A DNA stretch of 64,000 bases, from contig JBCFYV010011135.1 in NCBI GenBank assembly GCA_039000515.1, positions 21,602,927 to 21,666,926 on the forward strand, read 5' to 3'. This document shows, one piece after another, positions 49,418-59,355 of this stretch; the first letter of the stretch is position 1; every line of letters starts with the position of its first letter. This stretch comes from Timema cristinae (Eukaryota > Arthropoda > Insecta > Phasmatodea > Timematidae). Below the pieces are notes generated by a model, which searched no databases, was not told the origin of the DNA, and was given only the letters and a program-made list of their open reading frames with translations. The translations under genes and the position numbers were made by a program.

Positions 49418-49481
49418 TTAATATTACTTACATACCTGATAAGCAACATATCCAAAATAGCCATAAAGCACATATTGACAT
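36809..49481 (-). CDS. Gene B: tandem S1A serine protease paralogue with exon 5 frame problem
   Basis: Seven exons matching gene A one for one: 49481-49436, 45017-44935, 44153-44053, 41817-41664, 39598-39480, 38017-37883 and 36964-36809. The predicted product has a signal peptide ([16 protein letters not shown]), activation site R|IAGG, His71 (LTAAHC), the catalytic Asp in KDIALIK, and GDSGGP. Exon 4 is one codon shorter than in A. Exon 5 is 119 bp: GGGCAGTTC of gene A is GGGAGTTC here, and joining at the conserved acceptor shifts the frame into an early stop. Using the AG at 39588-39589 would start at 39587, give 108 bp and restore the frame with four residues lost (about 260 residues in total). 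So the gene is a recent pseudogene, uses a shifted acceptor, or carries a sequencing error. Pocket residues are Gly189, Phe216 and Asn226. All other splice sites are intact. Confidence 0.75.
37883..38017 (-). CDS. Gene B exon 6
   Basis: 135 bp, in phase. Encodes [20 protein letters not shown] and ends YSGACP. Confidence 0.88.
38187..38444 (+). mobile_element. SINE-B copy (gene B intron 5)
   Basis: GTGACGTAGTTGGCTAACGC head, B box GAGGTTTGAATCACGG, shared tail and AAT repeats. Slightly 5'-truncated. Confidence 0.88.
38524..38965. repeat. 46-bp minisatellite, about 9 copies (gene B intron 5)
   Basis: The unit CCACCTCATTACACCCTATC, AATATCTTGAGTTAGTTTTA, TACAGT repeats with almost no change. 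Gene A has a few diverged units in the same intron, so expansion or homogenisation happened in B after duplication. Confidence 0.95.
39480..39598 (-). CDS. Gene B exon 5 (LAGWG region, frame-breaking deletion)
   Basis: 119 bp from the conserved acceptor CTACAG to GTAAGT. Only one frame matches gene A ([32 protein letters not shown]). That frame is out of phase with exon 4 by one base. Confidence 0.8.
39715..40197 (+). mobile_element. Non-autonomous dispersed repeat (gene B intron 4)
   Basis: Starts ATCTATACTTATAAAATAAC and GATTGACTGACTGACTGATT. Contains GTAGGCACCCACTAAGAAAG and GGGGTAAAAA. Ends CCACGCGAGCAAAGCCGCGG with GCTATCTAGT. This architecture is common in insects. Absent from gene A's intron. 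Confidence 0.6.
40518..40791 (+). mobile_element. SINE-A copy with 13-bp TSD (gene B intron 4)
   Basis: Flanked by TACTAAGTTTTTA at 40505-40517 and 40792-40804. Close to consensus, so probably young. Confidence 0.94.
41110..41240 (+). mobile_element. Diverged 5'-truncated SINE-B relic
   Basis: CCATTCCTCCACGTTAATGC, TTGATCCATTAGTGTAACTA and TATTAAGACTCGATGTTAAT follow the SINE-B body and tail at low identity. Confidence 0.5.
41664..41817 (-). CDS. Gene B exon 4 (catalytic Asp)
   Basis: 154 bp, donor GTGAGT. Contains [20 protein letters not shown] and ends GRKDIALIK. Confidence 0.9.
41935..42190 (+). pseudogene. LINE RT C-terminal relic (gene B intron 3)
   Basis: GAGATGGTATGGTAGTGTAATGAAGATG reads as RWYGSVMKM. 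Downstream is decayed. It is the positional counterpart of 19285-19480. Confidence 0.45.
42381..42888. repeat. Perfect 508-bp palindrome (gene B intron 3)
   Basis: AGAAAATAGATC at 42381 pairs with GATCTATTTTCT ending at 42888. The arms are exact complements for about 200 bp, through a SINE-D-like sequence (TCCAATGGTCCAAGGTTCAA). They close over three (TA)n blocks separated by ATGTATCGATACAT. Gene A holds the same sequence once (about 19640-19830). A flanking (TA)n lies at 42287-42380. Confidence 0.95.
44053..44153 (-). CDS. Gene B exon 3 (catalytic His)
   Basis: 101 bp. Contains [20 protein letters not shown]. Acceptor ATTTCAG, donor GTAAGT. Confidence 0.92.
44210..44390 (+). pseudogene. LINE RT C-terminal relic (gene B intron 2)
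   Basis: CTGATATGGTATGTGCATGG, then AGAGGATGGA, parallels gene A 23338-23500 with further frameshifts. Confidence 0.45.
44474..44592. repeat. TA/TATACTATATGTG microsatellite
   Basis: (TA)n followed by four units of TATATATACTATATGTG type. Confidence 0.85.
44935..45017 (-). CDS. Gene B exon 2 (propeptide and activation site)
   Basis: 83 bp, acceptor TTTACAG, donor GTAAGT. Encodes [12 protein letters not shown] then [15 protein letters not shown]. Confidence 0.85.
46560..46770 (+). mobile_element. SINE-C copy (gene B intron 1)
   Basis: TTCTTGGTTTGAAATCTAG as degraded B box, and the body CAAGTCCAATGTCGATTGTG followed by AAAGGACCCTTAAGG. Shared with 5995-6205. Confidence 0.5.
47189..48856. mobile_element. 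1.67-kb element with about 250-bp terminal inverted repeats
   Basis: The left end GTCTAGTACGGTGTTTCGG and right end (complement of CGAAACGTCGTACTAGAC) open two long imperfect inverted repeats, 47189-47442 and 48603-48856. They share CCCACATC-TGG-GTTGTC, TATCGTTAGACAGG and CACTAGCCAGGGCTCATG blocks. The interior (47443-48602) has TGCCCATTA repeats and short frames with no transposase motif. It is a fold-back or long-TIR non-autonomous DNA element in gene B intron 1. Confidence 0.75.
48888..49023 (+). mobile_element. 5'-truncated, diverged SINE-B
   Basis: AAATGGTTTTTTACTCTTCC, CCACGCAAATGCAGGT and ATTAAGACGCGGTG follow the SINE-B body and tail. Confidence 0.7.
49383..49414. repeat. (AT)16 microsatellite
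   Basis: Uninterrupted AT dinucleotides between exon 1 of gene B and intron sequence. Confidence 0.95.
49436..49481 (-). CDS. Gene B exon 1 (signal peptide)
   Basis: 46 bp like gene A exon 1, donor GTATGT. TTTATATAACC lies only a few bases upstream of the ATG. The assembly gap begins about 390 bp upstream. Confidence 0.75.
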
Positions 49482-49868
49482 ATTGGTTATATAAAGCACT
49501 GGTTTTACCTTAAACAAACTGAGGCATTAATAATGTGTAGATAACTGACATATTAACTGCAAAAAATATATTATGCCAGCTTTCAATTTAAAACTATTAT
49601 ATTTTTACTAGCAATCCAAGCCATCAATGATTTTTTAATTAATTTTTGTCTTTAATAAATCCAAATTTTATGAAATAGTTTTCCAGGAAATGCATCTATA
49701 TCAGACTAAATTGTTTCTTAATTTTTCATTAATTACAAGTGTTTGTTAATAATATAACTGTCAGTACTTTAGTTTGTTTTTTATTATTCTAAGTATTCAT
49801 TCAATTACATTGTAAGTTCTTAGTAAAATGTATCAACTATAATATTGGGTAGTTAAATACGGATATAA

Positions 49869-49968
49869 NNNNNNNNNNNNNNNNNNNNNNNNNNNNNNNN
49901 NNNNNNNNNNNNNNNNNNNNNNNNNNNNNNNNNNNNNNNNNNNNNNNNNNNNNNNNNNNNNNNNNNNN
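49869..49968. other. Assembly gap (100 N)
   Basis: Exactly 100 N, the conventional placeholder for a gap of unknown length. The two sides need not be adjacent in the genome. Confidence 0.98.
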
Positions 49969-50394
49969 TGGGTTCGGGTAACTTATCGATGACACCGATA
50001 ACCTCACCAAATCCCCCTAAATATCATCGAAAACCCGATCGTCATCCATCTGAAAGTTGAATAGTGTCGATTTAGTGTGCTCGCGGCGCTGCTAAAACTT
50101 TGGTCGTATCGATACTAAACTCAAGTGGGCTGCGCGACTAAGATATGACTATGAAACGTACTTCATTCGGTTTTAGGGAGGATGGCACCTACACTTTCTA
50201 CTTAGGCTTACTAACTGCGACTATGAAACCGGCCCTAAGTCTTGACTATATACCCGGCCATTGATAAAAAGTTTGAGTGAGTTCGCGAAATAAATTTAAC
50301 TCTTAACGGGTGTAGTTTTAAGGAGAGACAACACTTAACCCTGAATTTTAATTGGTGCAACTTGAGAATCTATAGATTTAATATGATCAGACTT

Positions 50395-51515
50395 AAAGGC
50401 CGGCTACACGGAGCCGCACCACACCGGCGCGGACGAATCGTCGAGAGAGCAATGCTACGCACTTTTGCGGTGCGGTGAGGACAGTGTAGTCACCTACCAC
50501 CGGAAATAAATGTTCGGGAGCTTCCGAACTGTATTTCTTTCACAGCCGTTGCACGTGTGACGCTGTAGTCATTTGTTTCCAACATTACGTACAAGATAAA
50601 CAATATCATATAAAACAACTTATTGAACAACAAACATTCTTCTTCTTAATTATTAGCTAATTTAAAACTTTATTCATCGTAATTAATAGCTAACTTAATT
50701 TTATGAAAATAGGGGAAAACCTCTGTAAGTAAAAATAAAAATATAAACTTATTTTGTAATAGATCTTGGTCTATAAAGAATATAAAAATGGTTTTCTCTA
50801 TTAAGTTACAATGATCTTATTCTTGGTGTTTGTACATTGTTTTATTGTTTGATCAGTACCATTACTCTCTACTTCATGCTTCAGTCCTCTATGCTATCTC
50901 TTTGGATAGTGATTCCTTTATCTAGTTCTCTATGCCTCGAAATTAGTTAGTTATTGTTTTGTCTTGTGATCTGATTGCCTTTTGTTGTGGTTTAGACGGT
51001 TTTTTGGTCTTTTCTTATATTTTATTGACTCCTTTCCACCTTCATTAACCTTTACTCACTATTGGAGGCAAACAAGAACATACCTGGACCCGTCTAGGTC
51101 TATTGTTTTCCCGCCAAGTGTCACTGGCGTGGTTTTTCGTTCTGCCGATTTTAGTGAGTCGTGTGCTGAGACTTGATAGACCCATACGTGATGGTTATAG
51201 GTTCCGTGAACTTTCACCTGGAAGCGGTCCAATTTCAGTTATTCGTGTGCGTGTGTTAATTAAATTGACTACTCCAAGACAACACCAATCAGACAACTTA
51301 AAGTGAAGGTGAGTTGCCTCTACCCATTTCCATTCCCATTCCACCATACAGTCCATTTGTCCGTGTTCGTAACACTGGTCCCCCAGAGATTTTTTTAGTT
51401 TTCAGTTCTTGTTATTTACGTTACACTTGGTTTAATAAAGTGAATTGGTTAAAAATTCTACCCGATGCTATTGAAATAAATTCACTTTAGGCGCGTTTCG
51501 GTGTGGCTCGTGTAG
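50395..51515. mobile_element. Candidate DNA transposon remnant with TIR-like ends
   Basis: GGCTACACGGAGCCGCACCA near 50402 pairs imperfectly with GGTGTGGCTCGTGTAG near 51500. Between them is AT-rich sequence and a GC-richer stretch (about 51090-51310) that ends AAGTGAAGGTGAGT like an exon with a donor. No transposase was recognised. Boundaries and target duplication are unclear. Confidence 0.4.
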
Positions 51516-51811
51516 TTTTTTTAAAAAAACTTCCATTTAATTACATTCTTACAAAACCTTATTATAAAACGCTAAATAATTACATCAACAATAGTGCCGA
51601 TTTTGGTTTTGGCTTTATTAATTTTATCTAACATTAATTCTTATATTACACTACGATTGTCTAACAGCAGTGGTCTTACTTTGACGGTTTAAGCTATGGC
51701 CTCATTCTATAATATACGCCAAAGTGTAATCCATTAAGGTAAGGTTTCTACCTTTCAGGTTATACGGAGTGTACCTCTCATATTCATTAAGTTAAAAAAA
51801 AAATGACACCT

Positions 51812-51870
51812 GGGCACGCGGATCACGTGTCCAGGTATAATTTTTCAAATTTATGAATACAACATGAGCA
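51812..51870 (+). mobile_element. SINE-D tail, tiny inverted dimer
   Basis: ACACCTGGGCACG and CGTGTCCAGGT face each other across 6 bases. The AATTTTTCAAATTTATGAAT tail follows. Same design as 15118-15238. Confidence 0.5.
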
Positions 51871-51896
51871 ATGTTTTGAACAGGGATTTTATTTTT

Positions 51897-51970
51897 CACC
51901 TTAGATCAGTTGGTAGCATGTTTTTCTACTGAGCTAAGGTTTCTGGACTTGATTTCCAGTATGGCCGAAA
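51897..51970 (+). mobile_element. tRNA-derived SINE head
   Basis: A-box-like TTAGATCAGTTGGTAGCA and B-box-like GACTTGATTTCCAG at tRNA spacing. The cloverleaf is imperfect, so not a working tRNA. Confidence 0.45.
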
Positions 51971-52239
51971 AATTCATCATCAGTGAAATGTGGGTTTACC
52001 CTTTCTACAGTGATGAATTAATTGCTGGGGACTGGATTTTGTGCCTGTCCTAGTCTTATGTTAGAATATAAGGCATATTAAGTTACGACAGACCTAGAAA
52101 GCCAGCTGTGGAAAATATATGGCTTTAATAAATAATGACTCAAGACACAGGCTGTAAACTGTAATGAATGTAAAAAAAATATTTTTTTTCAAAGTATTGC
52201 CTTATAATAACCTTCATGTTATACTCCTATTCACTAATT

Positions 52240-52240
52240 G

Positions 52241-52277
<37 letters not shown>

Positions 52278-52502
52278 TAATATTATTTAGCACTGCGTCT
52301 TACTACCCGTTCGGGTTATACGCTTTAAGTACTAATTACAATAATGGATTAGGAATTGGGAAGGTTTAATTAGAGGAAGTGAACCCGCATTTGCGTGGAG
52401 GGGGAGTGGAAAAACATTTAGGAAAAACCACTCCCATTTCACCCGACCGAGATTCGAATCTCGATCTCCCCGTCCTCAGCAGTCGAGCTCAACACGACAA
52501 GC
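52240..52502 (-). mobile_element. SINE-B copy, reverse, with 12-bp TSD
   Basis: Flanked by TATTCACTAATT at 52228-52239 and 52503-52514. The head is cut within GTCGTGTTGAGCTC, so 5'-truncated. The shared tail and (AAT)n lie at the low-coordinate end. Confidence 0.92.
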
Positions 52503-52604
52503 TATTCACTAATTACTTTAATATGATAGGGAAAGGTAAAGTAGATATTAAAGGAATTGCACCCTTATTTGCATGAAGAGAGATCATAAAGCCACTTTCA
52601 ATAC

Positions 52605-52700
52605 ACAGAACTGGGATTCGAACCCTATATCCTCGTTATAAACAGATAAGTCCAATAGGAGAGTGAAGCCTTAGACCATTTGGTTACTGAAACGTGTCAA
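52605..52700 (-). mobile_element. tRNA-Leu-like SINE head or tRNA pseudogene
   Basis: On the minus strand, AAATGGTCTAAGGC (A box of Leu/Ser type) and GGGTTCGAATCCCA (strong B box) lie about 46 bases apart, as in class II tRNAs. The acceptor stem does not pair well. Confidence 0.45.
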
Positions 52701-53629
52701 CAGAGCATGGTCAAAACATTTTTTTAGTAAATTAATATTGAAATTTCCGCTTTAGGGGCCCACGTGGTTTGGGGTTTTCAGTTTGACTGAAAAGCGACGG
52801 CCCCCATTTTAAAGCGGATAGCTCTTGATAGTTTTTTAAAAAGGAAAGAAAAGGGTTTTCAAATTTTGGGCTCAGTAAACTGGGTGATTTTTGCAAGTAA
52901 ATTTTTGAAAGGGGTTTTTTCCCCATCCTCCCCTCCATGTAATGGTGATTCAATTTAAAAAAAGGCCTCCCTTTTTATTTTTTTTTTTTTTAATTATTTG
53001 AAGTATTTTTAACAAATAAATTTTTAATATATATGATGGTTAGGTTTTAAAAAATTTCCATTCCCAAAACCTAAAACTCGTGTGTTGTATATTATAAAAT
53101 ATATATATATATAAAAAAAAAATATTTATTTATTATATATATACACACACACGGGTATAGGTAGGTATTTTGATTTTTCCCAAATTTAAAATTTTTACCG
53201 TTAGTAACAAGTGTCAAACTTTCATAGAAATTTAAAAAATGTCAAACTGAGAAGTTTTCCTAGCCTAAGGAACCGAAAAAAATTTAATTTTGCGACGCCT
53301 GTAAACTGACTGTGCCGGCTCGAGCGGTGCGTTAAAAATAAAACCCCTTCATCTTCCAAGGGCAAAGCGCTCGGTTGCCTTTTCCATTTGGGGGCCCCAC
53401 CTCCCCTTTAAAAAACAATGGGGTTCATTTTATTTTTTAAATTTTCCACTCTTTGCGCTCCATTCTGGCCACCTCTCATTAAAACCAAGGGTTTTATATT
53501 TAGTCGCTCGGTCCAGTTGGCACCTCTTTTTTTAAAAACCAATGTTTTTAAAATTTTATATTTTAGTGGCGCTCTGCCCCAGTTGGCCACCCCCCTAAAC
53601 CGGAAATTTTCGTATTGGATTTAGACTGC

Positions 53630-53810
53630 CAAAGACGGGGAGATTGCTTTTGTACTGGGGGTTGGTTTCCCCTAAATGATTTCCCCCCTCCTTCCACAAA
53701 AATTTTGGGTCCCTTTTCCCCTAAAATTGAACCTTATTATCCCTAAAACCTTTAGTGTATTAGTACTTGGGGTTTAAAAACCCCCAACGGGAAATAAAAA
53801 CGCGATCCCA
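53630..53810 (+). mobile_element. Garbled SINE-B copy
   Basis: AAAGACGGGGAGATTG, CCTAAATGATTTCC and TTAGTGTATTAGTACTTGGG follow the SINE-B order, with homopolymer-type distortions. Confidence 0.6.
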
Positions 53811-56269
53811 AAAAAAAAGAATTAAAGATTTTTTTTTTTTCCTTTAAATTTTTTTGGGAATTTTATGGGAACTGCTATTTTTTTTAAAGAAATACCGCAA
53901 TTGAGGATATTTACGTAAAAGGGAGGGGGGACTCTTAGAACTGTAGATCTATCCGGGCCTCCCCCCCTGGGGGATGAAAGGTTTCTCAGCTAAAAAATTG
54001 GTGAAGGTTTCAAGCTTGGGGGTGATGAGGTTTTCTTTAAATTAACGAAGATGGTATGTGCAAACGTTGGTTCAGATGGGGGGGGGTTTTTAAAAGGGTT
54101 TGGGGAGGGTGGTTTATTGGGGGGGGGGGGGATTTGTGGGGGAGTCCCCATTGTTTTGGTGCGTCCCAAACGTGTAAAAATTTCCCAATTTTGGTGACGT
54201 ATTTCCCCAAAACCCTCCCCCTCCCCCCCCCCCATTTCCCCCCCCTTTCCCACCGCCACGTTTGCCGAAAATTTTTAAAAGTTTGATATCAAAAAAAACC
54301 CTCTCATGGGCTTACAAGTTTGACTTTTTTAAATATCATTACTTATAAATAAAAAAAACCAGCGTTTAAAGAAAAAAAAATAGATTTTTTTTTGGGGGAA
54401 AATATTTATTTTAAAATTTAAAATTACTACTGCATAGGTGGGGTGGCAGATTAAAGCGTCAGTATCGTCGGGTTTCTGGTTCCCGTAGACGTAGATGTCG
54501 GGGTTTTCAAAACCCGGGCGGTTTTAACCAAAGGGGTAATTTTTCCTGAATTTTTTTTTTTACTTTTCATCCACACAGTTGAGGGTAATTTTCCTTTTTT
54601 TTCCTTATTGGCGTAAAAATTTTACTTTAAATTTTCTCCCCGGTATCTTGATAAAAAGTGCAAAGAAAAAACCCCATAAAAAAAAGCTTTTTTTTTCGTT
54701 CGAAACACTTAAAGGGAGAGGTAAAAACTTGTTTTTCTTTTCTGCCCAAGCAACTTTTTTTTTTTCCCCCTCTTACAATAAAACAAACGAAGGGCCAGGG
54801 GACTGATTTTTTAAAGTAAATTTAAACCCCCAAAAACCCTTTTTTCCCCGCCCCCTCCCTAGTGAAAATAAAAATATTCTGCCCAAAAACTATAAAAACC
54901 CAAATATTGGAGCAGCAAATATTTTTCCGCTAAAGATCGCCCTTTTTATTGGCCAAGCCCGGTTTTAAATGGTCTAAACCCCTCTTGTTGGGGAAGAAAA
55001 GTACTCTTCACGAAAAAATAGAGATTAGGGCCCAACAAAGGGAAACTTTTTTAGAAAAACGGGAAGGAAACGAAAATTGGGCCCCTCAAAGTTTGGGAAT
55101 CCAAAAAATTTTTTTATATAAAAAAACCTCTTCATTTATTGGCCAAAAACAGTTTTGTCGCGGAAGTTGGGGTTTTAAATGAGGGGGGTTGGTTCTTGAT
55201 CTAGTGGCAGACAAAAAGCTGATCAAAGAACCCTTGGTTTGGAAGAAAAACGATGAAAAAGGTTTAAAAAACTACCTCAAAAATTTCACCCAATTTATTG
55301 AATGAAGGAAAGAAAACAAAAAAAATTTAAAACCATTTTAAGACTGAGACGGACAGACATAAAGAAGTGGGAAGAAAAAAAAAAGGCCTCCTTGAGTAAA
55401 AGACCCAAAAGGGGTGGCAGGAAAACAGAATTTTAAAGGGGTGGCGAATTTTTTGGGGATTTTTGGGAAAATTTAATCAAGCGATTTTTCACGTCCCCCG
55501 GGAAAAAGCTGAGATGGGGGATTTGGGGGAGTGGGATACTATATCCTTGGGGATGCTGTAATGGGCTGCGGGGGGAAAAGGGGAAAAGGTGGGAAGCAGT
55601 GGAACCCAGATGGAATGGGGTAAGGGGCCCGTACCCCCGCGTTATTTTTGTTCCCACAACAACCTCGTTTTTTTTTTTTCTTTTTTTTCCCTCTATATCT
55701 TTTGTTTTTTTTTGGTTTTTGGGAGGGGGAAAAATTCGTTGGTTAAGACGAGAACAAGATAAAACTAAACCAACTAAATCAATAGTGATAAAAAAAAATT
55801 CAAAATAGCTCAAAAATTAAAAAAGATAAATTATTTAAAACAAACCGTTTTTTAAGCATTTATTTTCTGTTCCTTAAAATACATTCTCCTTTAAGCCCAA
55901 AGCATGAAATAGTCACAAATTGTTTCAAAAAAACGATTTTTTTTTAAGGGGTTTATGCGGGATAAAAAACTAGTTTAGGGGCGAAAATTTTAATCTTCAA
56001 TAAAAAAATTAAATTCATTTTTTAACCAATTTCGAAAACCCTTAAATAAAAATTTTGGGTTTTCATACTTTTTTCCCTGGTTTTAAATTTACTTTTTACT
56101 TAAAAGGGGTTTTCCCAAGTGAACGTAATTTTTGGAAAAAAAATAATTTTTTGGGATAAAAATAAAAATTACAGATTCAGCTTTTTTTTGGGCCCGAGTG
56201 GCAAAAGGTTTTCCCCAGCCTGGGGATACTTTCCCAAATTCCCCGTGGAAGGAAACACCCTATTTTGAT

Positions 56270-56960
56270 GTATTATATTATGGCCTATCTTATAACTGGA
56301 AAATAGGGGGAACCTTTTACAATGTGGGTCTTACTTTGGGGCAATAAAACAATGGCCTATATTATAGGGGTAATAATGAAACCCAAAAATTAGGTCTTAC
56401 TTTGAAGAAATTTACACTATGGACCTATTTTATAACCTGGGTTATATTAGAATAAATTACAATTAGGTCTTATTAAAAAAATACACTATGGCCCTATAAA
56501 AATAAGCTGGGTTTTTTTAAAAACATACAAGGTAGGTCTTCCCTTAAACAATACACTATGGCCTATTTTAAAAAAAGGGGGTTAAAATTAAAAACCATAT
56601 AATGTAGGTTTTTAACTTTAAAAGAAATACACAGGGGCCCTATATTATAAGCTGGGTTAAAATAAAACCCATAAAATTTGGGGGTTTTACTTTGAAGAAA
56701 TTAAAACAAAGGACCTTTATTTTAAGCTGGTTTATATTGAAAACCTAAAAGGAGGTTTTATTTTGGAACAAACACTTGGACCTAAATTAAAACGGGGTTT
56801 AATTTAATGAAACCATACAATGTAGGTCTTACTTAAAGCAATCCCACTAGGGAAACCAATATTATAATGGGTTAATTAGAATCATAAAAAGGTGGTCTTA
56901 TTGACGTATTTTAAAACCATGGCCCTTTCTTAAAATTTGTGCCTTGTGGAACCATGTAGG
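56270..56960. repeat. About 70-bp tandem repeat, 9 or so garbled copies
   Basis: AATGTAGGTCTTACTTTGAA, CACTATGGCCTATATTATA and AGCTGGGTTATATTAGAA recur in order. Copy-to-copy differences are largely homopolymer errors, so the true array may be homogeneous. Confidence 0.75.
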
Positions 56961-58189
56961 GTACGCTTTATACTTTTTTTTGAAAAATTGGTTTAGAGCC
57001 AGGTGAAACCCCAATTTATGAAAGATGTTTTTTAGTTTTTTAAAAACCACTCATTTACTTAAAATTTCCCAAAATTTTCAAAGGGCATCAAAATCACATT
57101 TTGGGACAGATTTTGAAGGGGGAGAGTTTCGGGGTTCTTTTCCTTTTTGGGTTTGGGGGGTTTTGGGTTTTACTTAAAGGGGTTTTCCCACTCCCCTTTC
57201 CCCACACAAATGCTGAAAAATTTTACCTCTAAAATGTTTCCCTTTCCCTTTCACCCCCCCCAATGGGTTTTAAGTTATCAAATTTTTTAAAACCTGAACA
57301 TTGGGTAAGAACCCGGGGGGAAAAAAAAAATAATTTTTTTTTGTTAATTTTTTTTTTTAAAGTTTGGGAAAAAAAAAAATTTAAAAAACTTTGCCCCCGC
57401 ATTATTTGAAAGGGGAAGAGTTTCAAATCTCATATACCCGTCTCAAAAACCCTTTTATGGGGGCGTTTTTCCCATGCCTTAAAAACGGGGGTGATCCCCA
57501 AAAACTAGACTTTTTCAAAACAGAAAAAAAATAATTTTTTTAGTTCTTTATGGTTCCCCCGTTAATTTTTTCCCAGATAAAATGAAAATCAAATAAACTG
57601 AAATTTTTTTTTGTATTTTTAAACGCAAACTTTCTTTCTTTCTTTTGATTTCTCCCCCTGAAAAAAATTTGAAGATTTTTTTTTGTCCCCCCAAACATTT
57701 TTTTTTCCCGTTACAACCCCCAAAACCCCCCTTTCCCTTATTTTTTTTTAACCCATCTCTTCTTCACCTCTTTTTTTTTCTTTTCTTTTCTTTCTTTCTT
57801 TCGTCCTCATACCCAAATCACTTCCAACTTTCCCTTTCCCCTTCCCTAAAGGGTTAACAAGTAACCTCTTTTTAAACCCAAAAACTAAAGCAGTGAAAAA
57901 AAAATTAAATTCAATTATCCCCGAGGTAACAAGAAGAGAACGGGGAATTTAAAATCTCTTTTCCCCATTTTTTGGGGTCTTTTAAAGGGTTGGCGAAGGG
58001 GAAAAGCTTTATTTTCAAATAATTTTGTTTTAAATTTTAAATTTGGGGTTAAAACCCTTTTTATTTGTTTTGGGTTTAAAAACATTTCATTTTGCATGAA
58101 AAAACAAATGGAAAAATATAAACTGTGGATTTTTAGAATAGTAGAAAAGATAAAAAATGTAAAACTCTTTTTTACATAATTTTTTATTA

Positions 58190-58496
58190 TTATTATTTTT
58201 TTTTATTATTACAGCCCCGCGTCTTACAAACCCGTTCGGGCTATACGCACTTACGTTTAAAGTGTAATGGTAGGGGATTATGAGATAAATGGAGGAATAC
58301 ATTTTTAACCCGGGGGCCCAAAACCCACGGGGGAAAGGGGCCTGGCATTTCACACTTCACAATTTTGTGATTAAACACGTTTTGGGCAGAGGTAAGGAAT
58401 TTCAAAAAATCTGTCCCCGGGTCCAGGATTAAACCCCGGGGACCCCCAGTAAGAATCGGACCCCTTTAAATTCCTAGACCGCCGGGGTCACCCCAA
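58190..58496 (-). mobile_element. Garbled SINE-A copy, reverse
   Basis: (ATT)n, then CCCGCGTCTTACAAACCCG, GTGTAATGGTAGGGG, GGGCCTGGCATTTCAC, and ends CGGGGTCACC. Confidence 0.75.
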
Positions 58497-59184
58497 ATTT
58501 TTAAATGTTTTCAATTCGATTTTTAGCTCTTTATTTTAAATATTTGTCAATTTTTTATCGCCGAATGTTACTAATTGTCCAGGTTGTAAAAAATTTTTGG
58601 CCCAAATTTACTTTATTAAAAGTTAGGGATGAGTAGGGGCAAGTTTTAAAGGTACTCAAACCGAAAATTTCCTGGAAGTAAAAGGGATAAACTATTTTAG
58701 GAAAAATTTCCCCCAGTAAAAACCAAACCCCGGGATTCGCCCCCAAAAAATCCCCCCTTTGGTCAGTAGGTCAGTTTAATATTATTAGTATATAAATTTT
58801 AAAAATAGCATAAGATTTTTTTTACCCCCGGGCATTTTACTATCTGGTCGATTAAAACGCTAATGGGCCTTTGAAAATGGGGAAGATTTATATTTTTGGG
58901 GAAAGGGAATCCGCATTTGCAAGGAAAAATTTTAGAGAGAGAGAAAACAAAAAAAAAAAAAAAACATTCATTAAAAACCCGACTGAGTTTTCGAACCTCG
59001 ATCCCCAGTCATCGGAAAAGTTTAGTCACCCCGAGAGTAGCGGTTATACCACGAAAGCCCCAAAAGTGGATTAAAAATTTCACAATTAAAGTAGGGGGTT
59101 TTTAAAATTTTAAATGTATTTTTCCCTATTTTTTTTAATCTTTTTTAATATTTTGGACACTTTTAAATTTTTTTTCTCTCCTAT

Positions 59185-59355
59185 CTTGTAATGTGGGAAG
59201 GGCCACCCCTCCACCGTGGTTGGGGATTCCCTTTAAAAACTTTTGGGGTCCTCCTTTTCTTTCCCCCAAAATTCACCCCCCCCATTACACATTCTTTAAG
59301 TGCGTATAACCCAAAACCGGGTAAAAGGATGGTGCAAAAATTTAATAATAATAAT
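59185..59355 (+). mobile_element. Garbled 5'-truncated SINE-A copy
   Basis: CCTCCACCGTGGTTGGGGAT, CATTACACATTCTTTAAGTG and CGTATAACCC, then AAT repeats. Confidence 0.65.

Noticed and set aside
53990..55813. Several frames of 70-126 codons rich in Pro, Gly, Lys and Phe
   Set aside because: They fall in the low-quality block and reflect homopolymer runs of C, G, A and T.
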